This document shows positions 13,272 to 24,079 of a DNA stretch of 64,000 bases, in pieces (the first letter of the stretch is position 1; each line of letters starts with the position of its first letter). The stretch comes from Pilatotrama ljubarskyi (lineage: Eukaryota; Basidiomycota; Agaricomycetes; Polyporales; Polyporaceae). The position numbers and the translations under genes are program-made. The DNA lies in assembly GCA_022385805.1 (NCBI GenBank), contig MU277689.1, positions 62,001 to 126,000 of the forward strand, written 5' to 3'. The notes under the pieces were generated by a model, which saw only the letters and a list, made by a program, of their open reading frames with translations, had not been told where the DNA came from and did no database searches.

Positions 13272-15378
13272 ATGGAGATGGAACTCTCCACAATCCGCAG
13301 CCGTTCTCCGCATCCCCCTGACGAACCAACTACGCCGGGCGCGGGGACCAGTGTAGAGGATGGCAAGAGGTCAGAATATATCGAGACGAACGTAGTGGAG
13401 GGCTCCAAGTCGAGTCGTGCACCCTCGACGATGTTCCCTGCCTCTACTCCGTCAATGCGCCGCAAGGCTCAGATACAGTTTGTCGCATGCTGCTTCACGC
13501 TTTTCCTCGCCGGGTGGAACGACGGCTCTACCGGACCTCTCCTTCCTCGCATACAGGCCGTATACCACGTATGTGACCTGCGCTGGTTTCCTGCTCTGTC
13601 GACATCAAATACTCATCGTATGACAGGTGGGCTTCGCGGTTGTATCATTGATATTCATATCGAACTGCATCGTACGTTCATTTCCGTCGGACGGCTTTCT
13701 TGGATCCTCTGACGGCATCCAAAGGGTTTTGTGAGCGGTGCCGCTCTGAATGTCTGGCTGACAGATCGCTTCGGGTTTGGAACCGTAAGTTTATCCTGTC
13801 TGTCCATCGCACTGTTCCCCAACTACTCCCTGCGTAGGTGATGGTCATCGGTGCGTCCCGACGAGGAATACCAAAACGCTGAGGCTACAAGGCATGTACC
13901 ACCGTATAGGTTCGATGGCGCAGGTCATCGGCTATGCAATCGAGGCACCCGCCCCTCCTTTCCCGTTATTCGTCATCGGATACGCAGTGAACGGCTTTGG
14001 CATATCTCTCCAGGTCGAAGTCATTCGACAGGTACACTTTGCTGGGTGGCTGACCGTAACTGATAGGACGCTGGGGCAAACGGATTCGTCGCCTCATTGA
14101 AGGAAAATGCTGCCACAAAGATGGGCGTGCTACATGCAGTCTACGGTATCTCATAAGTAGCATTTTCACACGAGACGATCGTGCTCATCTGTATCTCGCA
14201 GGTGTCGGCGCCTTGTCTTCACCTCTCGTCGCTACCCAGTTCGCATTGTTGAGGCACTGGTCATTCCATTTTCTCGTGTCTCTCGGTATCGCATTAGCAA
14301 ACACGATAGTCCAAATTGCCGTCTTCCGATTCAAAGACCAAGAGGGTACGTACACCTCGTCTTCCATTTGATCATCCTCTCCGGAGAGGGTACGTCGGAT
14401 TCACCTCTGCCGTGCTCAGAATGCCTGGCGGAGATCGGCCAAACACCAAGCCAGGAAGGCAACAACGACGAAAACAACCATAGCAAGTACAGGCAGATAT
14501 TCGGGCTGCGCGCCCTCCACCTCATGGCGTTCTTCATCTTGATCTACGTCGGCGTGGAGGTGACCCTTGGAGGTGCGTTCACCTGCTGCGGATTGCCCTG
14601 GAAGCCGAAGCGAAACGAATGCTCTTCGATAGGTTGGATTGTCACGTACGTCATCCAACTGCGGGGCGGAGGTCCCTCGTCCGGATACATCTCCTCTGGG
14701 TTCTTCGGCGGTGAGCATACACAAGAAATGTCGCCAGATCGTTCCGCTCACGCTGAATCGCCAAGGATTGACGCTCGGCCGCGTCGGCTTGCTATGGGTC
14801 AACAAGAAGGTACACACGACTGCTACTACGCCCTTCCTCCTGCAAAATACCGTCATCAACGCACTGAACCCGCATCTGCAGGTCGGCGAACGGCGCGCCA
14901 TCTTCCTATACGGCATCCTCGCAATCGCGTACGTGGACCTGTCTCTGTCTCCGCCCGGTGCTCCTCCTCTGAGCCTCCTCCTCCTAGATTCGAACTCGTC
15001 ATCTGGCTCGTCCCCTCCCTGATAGGCGGCGGCATTGCCGTCTCCCTGGTCGGCGTCCTCCTCGGACCAATCTACCCCATCGTCATGAACCACGCCGGAC
15101 GCGTGCTCCCGCCCTGGCTCCTCACCGGGTGCATCGGCTGGATCGCCGGCTTTGGCCAGGCCGGCTCGGCGTTCTTGCCGTTCCTCACTGGCGCGCTCGC
15201 GTCGAGGGTGGGAATCAAGAGTTTGCAGCCTTTGTGAGTACATGGGTTCTGATTGAGGGTGCGAGCGAGCTCGAGCGTGGGTGCTGATGGGATGTGCGTG
15301 TGCAGGTTGGTGTCGATGATGGGGTTTATGATCTTCTTGTGGGCCCTTGTGCCCAACAACCCGCGCCGCATAGAGTGA
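13272..15378 (+). CDS. MFS transporter, Bsc6-like (copy A)
   Basis: About a dozen exons encode a 12-TM carrier. Exon 1 (13272-13568) has a soluble N-terminus, then MRRKAQIQFVACCFTLFLAG and WNDGSTGPLLPRIQ, the first-helix signature of this family. Later exons give GFVSGAALNVWLTDRFGFG, MGVLHAVYGVGALSSPLVAT, RALHLMAFFILIYVGVEVTL, GWIVTYVIQLRGGGPSSGYI and GPIYPIVMNHAGRVLPP. The last exon encodes LVSMMGFMIFLWALVPNN. A final GT-AG intron follows KSLQPL. The family belongs to the major facilitator superfamily and is similar to yeast BSC6 and sugar/FucP-like carriers; the substrate is unknown. It is the only one of the four paralogues here on the plus strand and is clearly diverged from the cluster at 32.6-40.2 kb. 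No disabling change was found. Confidence 0.85.
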
Positions 15379-17649
15379 AGAGGCGTTTCGCGACCTGTGC
15401 TTTGTCTGCCTCGACACGTACGTTGGGATACACTGTGACGACTGATGACCGCTTTGCTAGACTTGCTACGAATCTAAACGATTTAGAACTCTAGAACGAA
15501 TCGGCGCCGCACGCACGGGCGCGTACGTCTCACCAATCATAGAACAAGCACCAAGGGAGGTACGGTACGTGTAGGCCTAAGGGCGAGCTGGTGCCGTCTC
15601 TAGCGCATGCATGACCCCTCTGCGTCTATGCATAACCTACATCAGCCTGCACGCCGAGGTTCACCGCTGACCTCTGCATCTGCGTCCGCACGCCTTTACG
15701 ACCGCCGACGCAATGATGCCCCACGGCACCAGCCATACATCCCTAGGCCACACACGCATTGCTGAACGTCCGAGTTAGGCTGCTATCCCAGGTACACCGC
15801 GCAGCACCGTCCTGCAGGCAGGCAAAACCTCGCACCCTCTCCTTCCCATTCTCCAGTCTACACGTCAGAAGCCCACGACCGCATGCCCCAGTTACCTATC
15901 TAGCCACCCTCAGGACCAAGAACGTACCTGCGAGTGCCTCTGCAACGAGCATCACCTCCACCACAGCTCGATTCTCGGTCACATTCGCATCTGGCACACG
16001 TACTACTTCCTTCCCTACCATCTCGCGACGACTCCTTTCTGATTCCCCTTGCGTATACCTCCGGCGTGATAGGATATCTTGCACATGACCGCTCACCTTC
16101 CAATACTGTTGTCGTCTCCGATGCTCCCTCCTGCCACCACCTCCGCAAATAGGTTCACCACCACTGGCAACACCTGTCTACGGCTCCCCGTCCGACCTTC
16201 CGCATCTACAAAGATATCCTTCAACAAGCCTCAACGGCGTACCACGCCTTCGCGCGCGCGTCTCTCGCAAACCTCCGACTCTCAGATCTCTGCTTCTGGC
16301 GCTGCCGATCATGATCTTTTTGCGCACCTGCCTATCCGGGCACCGTACAAAGCAGCGTCCCGCTTTGGGTGCACCGCGCAATCTCGCGTTCCTCGTCGAG
16401 AAGCCGGGATGCGCACGCGCTGCGCCCCAAAGTGCCGGGGCGCGGCCCTGCTAAAGTTTCAAGCTTCCAAGGTTCGGCTGAGGTCTCGAGCCAGAAGGGA
16501 AGCCTTCAAGCTTCAGCTAGTAGCACAGTAGCCCCCGTTGCGTGGAGCGGCTCAGTACTCAGTACGCAGTAGCGACGAGAAGACCGGATGGTCCCTTCCT
16601 CGCTCGGATCTTGCGCTTCGTAAAGTAGACCAGTGTCAAACCTCGCTACTTACTAGAAGCTCAAACGAGTGCTCAGGAAGACGAACTCACGCCCGCGTTC
16701 TTTGGGGAGCGGTAGCACGCCCACTTCTCGCACCCCCTCTCCCGATCCCCCGAGAGGATCCACGGCGGTGCGTGCACTCGATCATAGCGCGATGCATATG
16801 AAGCTCTTATCCTAAGTCGGCTCCGAACGGACCATTCGCGCCCTCTTGTACCACGACGAACCCAAAATTACTACCCGAAAGTTGGCAAAAGTGCGGCTAT
16901 CGGAGTGCTCTCTTCATCGCCAGGTCTTTTGCGAGTTAAACCCGTCCAAAGCCTTGAGACATTGGAGAGTTTGGTTTGAGCGCGTCCTCCCTCAAGACAT
17001 TCTCGGCAGCTTTCCGAGCTTACCGCCACTCAACCGCACTTCCCCAGCAATGCTACTGTATATTATCAGCACTTGGGGAACTTAGAGGGTTCCATCGGAC
17101 TCCGAGGCAGAACGCGAGACGCATGTAAGGCCGTCGAGCAACCACTTGACTTCTCAGCGATCCGGACAACCCACTCCAGGCCAACGCCACGTTCTCGAGC
17201 ACTCTGCGGAATGACAGGTGGTGTGGGAGACCGGTCGGGAGTACTCGAATGAACGTGCGAGACCGCGGGGAAGTCGAAGTCGATTCAAGGGTTGGGGCCG
17301 GACACGCCGGATTGACACCTCGCTTGCTCGGAAGGGGAAGGAAGCAGGCGCGAAGCTTGGAGCGACATGATCAAGGACACTGCAAGAGAGCGAGCTTGTA
17401 TGACCCCNNNNNNNNNNNNNNNNNNNNNNNNNNNNNNNNNNNNNNNNNNNNNNNNNNCAGCTCAGCATGCCAGAGAATTCAAGATGCAGATGTATTGTGA
17501 ACCTGGAGAACGGCGAGTTGCAAGTCGACAGCGAATGAATGTGAGACAACGAGAGATTACAGGAGTTTGGACAGCTGCAGATGCGAGATGGGTTGCAGGA
17601 AAAGACAGGCAAAGGAGTGACGGGCGAGAGACAGAATGTCCCCTGCGGA
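15379..17649. other. Gene-poor stretch with assembly gap
   Basis: No recognised gene. Several frames of about 100-150 codons exist (for example plus 16079-16531) but lack family resemblance or a convincing intron chain. It could hold decayed repeats; I could not define boundaries. Confidence 0.4.
17408..17457. other. Assembly gap (50 N)
   Basis: A run of 50 unknown bases. The round number suggests a placeholder, so the true length is probably unknown. Frames that run through it are meaningless. Confidence 0.99.
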
Positions 17650-19365
17650 CTATCGCAGGTTCGGACGCTTGAATTCGACAGGCGAGCCGGCTTCGATGTC
17701 GAATGCGTCCAATTCAGGTGTCTTGATGATATTACCGGCGGCGTCGTATTGCACATATGAGAGATCGGAGGGAGACACCTCGCCAGGAGCCGCCGCGAAC
17801 GTTTCCATCTATGGAAGGTGGTTAAGAGTGGTCTGTCGAACCAAATAATTAGTGAAGGCTACCTGGACGTGCACGCCGTCTGACTTCTTCTCGCTCATCG
17901 AGAGCATGCCACCATGACTGAAGCGGCCAGTCTTCTTGAAAGCGAGCGTTGAGGCTTGCGTCGTGCTACGACAGCGTATGTCAGCATTGTCGATGCGGGC
18001 CATGAGAGTATTGTGCGCACCCGAACAGCTCAGCGCCTTCGATGGTGTAGTTGCTCAATCTCCGCACGACTCGGCAGGCGACGATCTGGGAGTTGTGTGA
18101 GAAGTCTGTGTGTACAGGAGGGGTCAAGATATCCCTGACCGTTGACGCGATCGCAGCCGGTACGTTCGCAATGATCGACATGACGGCATTGAGATTCAAC
18201 ATCATGAAAATCTACAGCCCTTGTGAGCATACCGCAATGCACCAGAGTGGGATGATCACGTACCGTAGCGATCAAGTTGGCTACGAAGCTGAGCGGTGGT
18301 TGAGCATTGTGAAGGATACGGAGGCCAGGAGTACGTACGCGACGATGAAGAAAATAAGGCCGTCGTCGAAAATCAGCCTGACGATCTTCGACCGATCCTT
18401 TCGAGGCACAGAGACGACGCCAAGCTTCCATGCCGTCAACGAGAGCACGAAAAAGTCAAAGCACATGGAGTAGATGAATGTCGCGGCGAGAATACTGTTG
18501 CTGGTATGCGTGATGGCGCAGCCCTGTCCGGGGATCCAGGCGGCCTTCAACAAGATGCCTGAAGAGGGACTATCAGAGATGAAGTGCGCAGCGTCTCCAG
18601 CAGAATGCGTACCGTGTAACAGCAGAACCCAGTGTCCGAGGATGACTCCGACAAGGATTCCGACGATATACCACGCTTGGGACCATACGGCCATCCTGAG
18701 ATGCCGCGAAGTGAGTTTGGCGCTTCAAAACGCGAATATATGGCGACGTACGTCCGGAGGGAGAGATTGATACTCGCCAGGCCGATAGACGCATTACCGA
18801 AGATCTGGTTGTACGTGTATAGGGCCTGACAATTGACGGGCCTACGGACACAAGGTCAGGACATCATAAGAGTAGCGTGAGATATGGACATACCGTGTCA
18901 CATTCAATGCGATCGCTCTATAAAACGCGCATATAGTGAGATGATGCGCATATAGGTGGCCAGGGAGATAGTCTCACATGCCGATGAGCGCGAAGAGTAG
19001 GAAGTAACGACCGGCGAAGTAGAATATCTATCAGTAGTGGTACGTGTTCAGTTCAGCACTACGAGGCTTCTACGCGCTGTCGTCAACTTACCAATGGCCA
19101 TTTGAACTTCCTCTTCCCGCTGATGAATTGCCAGTCAAACGGTAGAGAGGTGACGAACTCCCATCTGTATGCGCCGCGCGTCAGGACCAACGCAATCCCG
19201 GAGAGGCGTCCATGCCACGCACAGGTAAAGACCGAGCAAGACGTGCATGAACTTGTCAAAAGCGGCTACACGAGGCTATCAGACGCGCAGCCGGGAACCC
19301 GGAGCGGGATTAGGAGACCCACCTCCGTCGTTGGCGATCTCCTCGGGTGATTGCCAGTCGACCAT
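17650..19365 (-). CDS. Basidiomycete 7-TM orphan membrane protein (paralogue 1)
   Basis: Multi-exon gene starting MVDWQSPEEIANDG and ending VEFKRPNLR. Exons in order give WEFVTSLPFDWQFISGKRKF, IFYFAGRYFLLFALIG, NCQALYTYNQIFGNASIGLA, TMAVWSQAWYIVGILVGVIL, WIPGQGCAITHTSNSILAAT, DGLIFFIVAFVANLIATIF and MMLNLNAVMSIIANVPAA, then a cytosolic tail. There are about seven TM helices. It is colinear, exon by exon, with the gene at 27997-29686 but clearly diverged. Such proteins are frequent in Agaricomycetes and their function is unknown. Nothing suggests a break; the N gap lies downstream of the stop. Confidence 0.8.
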
Positions 19366-21886
19366 TTTAACTGCGGCGTCAGCGAAGGAGCTGATGAGGA
19401 CGGGGCGGACGGCGGCGGGGCGTCGGAGGGGGCAGCGGCAAGACGTGTGCGGTGATGGAGGGGCCGGGGGCGAGGGGGGCAGAGGCAAGCTAGGCGATAT
19501 ATGAGGACGGGGAGGTGGGGGAGCATGCTTCTTCCTGTGAACGGTAGCAGCGGACGGTGCTTCGCTGACTTTGGGGTATCACATTCTACCAACGGACAAC
19601 GCTCGCCCGAACAAACCGAACTACACCACTTGCTCGGAGCAGGCGCCCTCCGCGTGCGCGTACCTCATGGCTGCTTTCCCGCGTTCACATACCACGATAT
19701 GCGCAACGAGGCATCCACAGCTCTATCATAACGAGCAAGACGTCGAAGGAGCCCTGCTCGTTGCGCACTTGAACGCATGGCAAGCAGAGAGCGGGAGGTG
19801 GATCACTGCGAAGGTTCCAAAGACGTGTCAGCTAGAGGCCATTTCGGGACGACGTGCGTATCGCTCGTCTGGAACGCACCCGCCTTCGCATTCATTTCCT
19901 CTTCATGTCGTCGCAGAAGTCGTCCTCTCCGCCTTGCCCCCTACGCTTCTGGCTTTCTGACGTCGTGCCCTTCCGCACGCGCTGATCTCAAGGTTCAATA
20001 TAGCATCATACGGCATGCGCTGCCGCAAATCCGGCGTTGTTTCTCTCCTGGACGACTCCAAGAGAACAACGCTCCCCGGTAAGGATAGCAGTGATGTGCA
20101 CGGTGACGGGCGTATAACACAGCAAGCCCGTACGTAGAAGCAACCCTTACCACTTGGTGTGCCTTCTTTCTTGCTTCAGACTTGATCCAGACGATCGATA
20201 CGACGATTACATCGCAGGCGCCGATCTTCGATCTACTCCAGGGAGCAAGATAACTCCATATCAGGAAGGTGTGGTAATTGATTTGCTCTTTGTTATCCTG
20301 GTGATTTCTGATCTCCGACAACCGTGACTTCCTTCCTCTCCTGCTGACGGACGTCGTCCGCTCTGACCATGCTCTGCACCACCTCATAATGACTACGTGA
20401 GGCCATCTATGCAATGGCACGCTGCCCTTCTGTTTGCCATGAATAGCTATGAATATGTGCTGGTCCATCAACGAAGTGACTCGGACGTAGGCTTTTGATT
20501 GGTACCGGAGATACGCCTCCCAATTCATGCCACGGACTTCTCTCCGCCCACTTGAAACGACGGAAACGCTGCAGAAGGCTGCTGCCGTCCTCTCCGATAC
20601 TGGGTGCAGAGCTCACGCAGAAGTCTCGCAGACCCTAGCCGCGCACCGTTCGACGACCTCCTCGAAGCCCCTTGACTGCTATACAAACCCGACATCGTCG
20701 CAGGGCCAGGCAGGCCCCCCAGAGCACCCTTACAAAGTCCTGCAGAAAATTTCCAGCGATGGCGAGACCCATGCGCGTGATGTGCCCCGCAACCGAGCTG
20801 CGCTAAGTCGGGAGCTCTCGACGTGTCGTGCCCTCGTCTCTCCGGCGGAAGGGAGGAGAGCGCCCCATCATGCCCCGACGTCGCGCGTACACCCCTGCAC
20901 GCCATTCGGGAACATCTACGGTCGTCGTCCGCGTCAGGATGGGCCCTGTCGGCGAGCATCACTTACGCTGATCCCTTGGTCGTCGGAGGACCCCCGCACG
21001 GCGTCTGCAGGTGTGACATGCCGTGAGTGCGCGCGGGAACGTTGCTCGGCTCCGCCTCCACGACCTCTGATCGGGGAGTCCTCAATCACGCCTCCCATCG
21101 ACGTCGGCAGCGGCGACGTCGTGAGCGGGCGACGTTTATTGACACCGACCCCAGGGGCTTGGAGCCAGTTGTGGGCGCCGGTGTACTCCCCGTGGGTGCG
21201 CAGTCCGTCTCCCCTTCGTGCCCGTTCGTCCGCATCTCGCCTGCGGCTTCTGTGCGCCTGGCCAGGGGGGCGTGCGACGCGATGGCGCGGTCCAGAAGCA
21301 CCTCGGCGAGGGCTAAGTCGCTTGACGTGGTGATGCGCCAGCCATGTCCCGCCCCCTCTTACCTCCGCCGGCGCGGCGAGGTCAGGGTCGTCGACGTCGC
21401 GTCCCGGGTTGACGTTCAAGGCGAGGAGCGCATCGGCCCAAGCGTCGGGGAGGCCAAGGTCGGCGAAACGACTCCCATTCCTCCCAGCTCGCGAGGCACG
21501 CTTAGCGATTGAGGAGTTGGAGCTTCTCAACCCACATTCAAAATCTTCACGAAGCTCTCTAGAGCTTCACCGGCCTCCAACCCGCGGACTGCCGAGACTA
21601 CGTGCGTCGTCATCCTCTCAATCTTCACCACCCCCAGGCTCAGGTTCGAGCTTCCAGAGCGACTGATGCCCACCCCAGCCCGCTCGCCGCTCAGCACGCC
21701 TGGCGGCCCGCGAGGGGAGCCCATACGCAGTCATCAAGACATCTCGTAACGGCCGTGCTTCGGGCAATGAAGACAGGCACGCGCTGCCGGCACGGCTGAA
21801 CCTCGCGCCTCTTCGCGAACAGTCGCCTCATGCACGGCGGGCGCCATGGAACGAAAGCCGCGATGCGAAGTGTTTCTGGGCGACCG
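19366..21886. other. Intergenic, one long unassigned ORF
   Basis: No recognised gene. Minus-strand 20528-19995 is a 177-codon frame that begins at a true ATG (MNWEAYLRYQSKAYVRVTSL) in DNA of ordinary GC, which is long for chance, but it has no family resemblance. Frames at 20525-21530 on both strands are very GC-rich and overlap each other, so they are probably spurious. Confidence 0.3.
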
Positions 21887-22332
21887 TCAGACGCGGACTG
21901 CAGCGTTTGGGCACTGGATCTCGAACCAATAACGGTGCGCGGGTATGTCAGAATGGGCGAATTCGATGCTGTGTGGTTTTGAATATCGACTCTCGAACTG
22001 AATATGTTTGGCGCTTACAGGCAGACGAGTCGGCGCCCCAGGATTGTGGTGGTGCTGGTGAAATGAATGCGTCCTGCGGGGGTAGAAGTGAGAAGAGCGA
22101 GCCCGCGCCGCTCTATGCGAGCCACGATTGCAGAGCCCTGCGGTGAAAGGACGCCGCCAGACACTGCGGAGGTGAGTTCGAGTAGAACTTCTCGCAACAA
22201 GCGAACGTCCCGTTTCGGGCAGCGGTGAGTAGAGAGAAGCGCCGTCCTGTATAGGTCCCGCTGCAACTGAAAGTTGGTGGAGGCTTCGGCTTCGAGAGCA
22301 ACTATATATACGCGGTGTGCTTCGCGGAGCAT
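21887..22332 (-). CDS. Unrecognised hypothetical protein, two exons
   Basis: Exon 22332-22019 and exon 21968-21887 are joined by a clean 50-base intron (GTAAGC...CACACAG) that keeps phase. The predicted protein begins MLREAHRVYIVALEAEAS, continues LLREVLLELTSAVSGGVLS and, across the splice, ends RRLVCLIEFAHSDIPAHRYW and a short tail. The frame stays open upstream of this ATG for over 30 codons (to about 22455), so the true start may lie further 5' or in another exon. No signal peptide or TM segment. I recognise no domain. A proper intron in the right size class is the main argument that this is a gene. Confidence 0.45.
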
Positions 22333-22455
22333 GTCAGGGAGATTGACTGAGACTTCACCCGGGAGGCTGGGAGTCGACACTGGTTCTCCTTCGCTGTGTT
22401 CCCCAATACCACGTTCCCCTCGGAGTGAGCAAGGGAAGACTCTCCATGAGGTAGG

Positions 22456-24079
22456 TCATTGAGGTAGGTTTAATATGCATGCGATGACGGTCATGTAAGA
22501 GAAGAGCCCGGGTCCTCTCTCGTCCGTTTGTGTCCTTTACTTTGTACTACCCCAGTCGTAGACTTCAAGCCGGTCGGACAGCGCTAGCGAGGAACGTGCG
22601 GACTCAACTGCTCTACCATTTCACAATGCACAGCGAACTCGCTTGGGAGGTATGTCATCTCCGCCTCTTCGTCGAGAGAACCGCTCCAAGCTGCTTTGGC
22701 ATCCATGATGCTGGAGTCTGGCAACGTACGTTCAAGTTGTCCGTCAGGTCTCAGAGCTCGCGGAGAGACGCGGCCGCCCGCACGATGAGTTCCCGTTAAC
22801 GTTCATGGTAAACTGGCAGTCATTTATGTCGTACGCCGCTGACGACTGTGGCACTCACTCTCAGAGACAGGCCCGGCGACCGCTACAGCGACCAGCGCTC
22901 ACCGGGACCCTCCGTTTACCCTCTGCGCAGACCGATGGTAGTACAAATAATCTCTCTCACTTATCTTCAAATTTGCGTGACGAGGGACGGTGGCGCCGAT
23001 CTCACTCCCCCATTTGCAATCCACAGAGGTTCAGGTACCCAGGTACCGATTGGGGGCGCTGCTGGGGAGAGTACGAGTGACGCTGCGAGTCTCAGCCGCT
23101 TACATTGCTCATAGTGAGGCTGCATCAGACAGCCCGGTTCGGAGTCGCAGCCGTCCAGCTGAATCCGTCATGTCGCTCACTGCCATGCGATTAGACGTTC
23201 ATTGTACTGGCAGTGTACCAGTGCCCTTGCACTTCTCAGACTCTAGCATCCCTATCGACCGCCACGCTCCAGCTGAAGGGACCGCTTTTGGAGCGACAAC
23301 TTTGTTGAACCATTAGGTATAATTTTGCTCAACGCAGCGTCGGCATGGATGGTGCCAAAGGCGGTTTGCAACCTGAGTCCGAGTCTGAGACCAGGGTGCC
23401 CGATCCGCGTGTGCTTTCGTTCCTGATTATGCAGCGCTGCTTGGTCTGTAAGGGCTGTCGTCGTTCCATGGGCGACACGGCGTGCGGGACCGGCTGATCA
23501 TGAAAACGACATGTCGCAGATGGCGTATGTAGCAGCTTCAATCGGAGGCACGCGCCCATCGCTCAAGCTTGCAAGCTCGAGTCGAGGCAAGCGGCCGGGA
23601 AACCCGAGCCGCAGACAGTCTCGCGCGTGAACGGGCGTAAGAAAAATCCAACGATTCCATTAGACCCCAAACTATTACTTTGCAAAACCACCACCTCCCC
23701 ATCTGCACATCTCCACACCATGGCGAGTGCTAGGACTAACGCACGAGGAGCGGGTGAGCGGGTGACGTATCTTATTCTACAGCAGAAGCGTCCAGACTTC
23801 CATGTGTGTATGCACCTTTCGGTATCGAGCCGTAGCCGTGAGCGAGACTAATTCGGAGAGCGTAAAGGAGAGTGTGAGGGAGAACGAAGACAAGTACGAG
23901 GCCAGATCGTGTATGAGTGCGAGTATGATTAGTCTACCAGAGCGCGAGACAGGCGCAGCGTACCTGTACGAGCGTATGAGACTGACCACCCCGACGAGTG
24001 CGAGGAAGGGGGGAGGGCGAGTCGAGAGCGCGAAGGGGTGCGGTCCATCGTATGTATTTACACCACGCGCGGCAACCGT
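22456..24079. other. Intergenic, nothing supported
   Basis: Only short frames, mostly antisense to one another. A small AGGTACC direct repeat lies near 23033-23047. No gene or RNA seen. Confidence 0.4.

Noticed and set aside
14416..15417. 333-codon minus-strand frame
   Set aside because: Antisense to MFS copy A; composition is a mirror of the real gene and it has no family resemblance.
17154..17756. Frames running through the N gap
   Set aside because: They include 50 unknown bases and are not evidence of a gene.
20527..21333. 268-codon plus-strand frame
   Set aside because: Overlaps equally long frames on the other strand; composition typical of GC-rich non-coding DNA and no domain.
21915..21940. 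tRNA B-box-like GGTTCGAGATCC on the minus strand
   Set aside because: Not an exact B box, no A box at the right distance, and it falls in an exon of the gene at 21887-22332.
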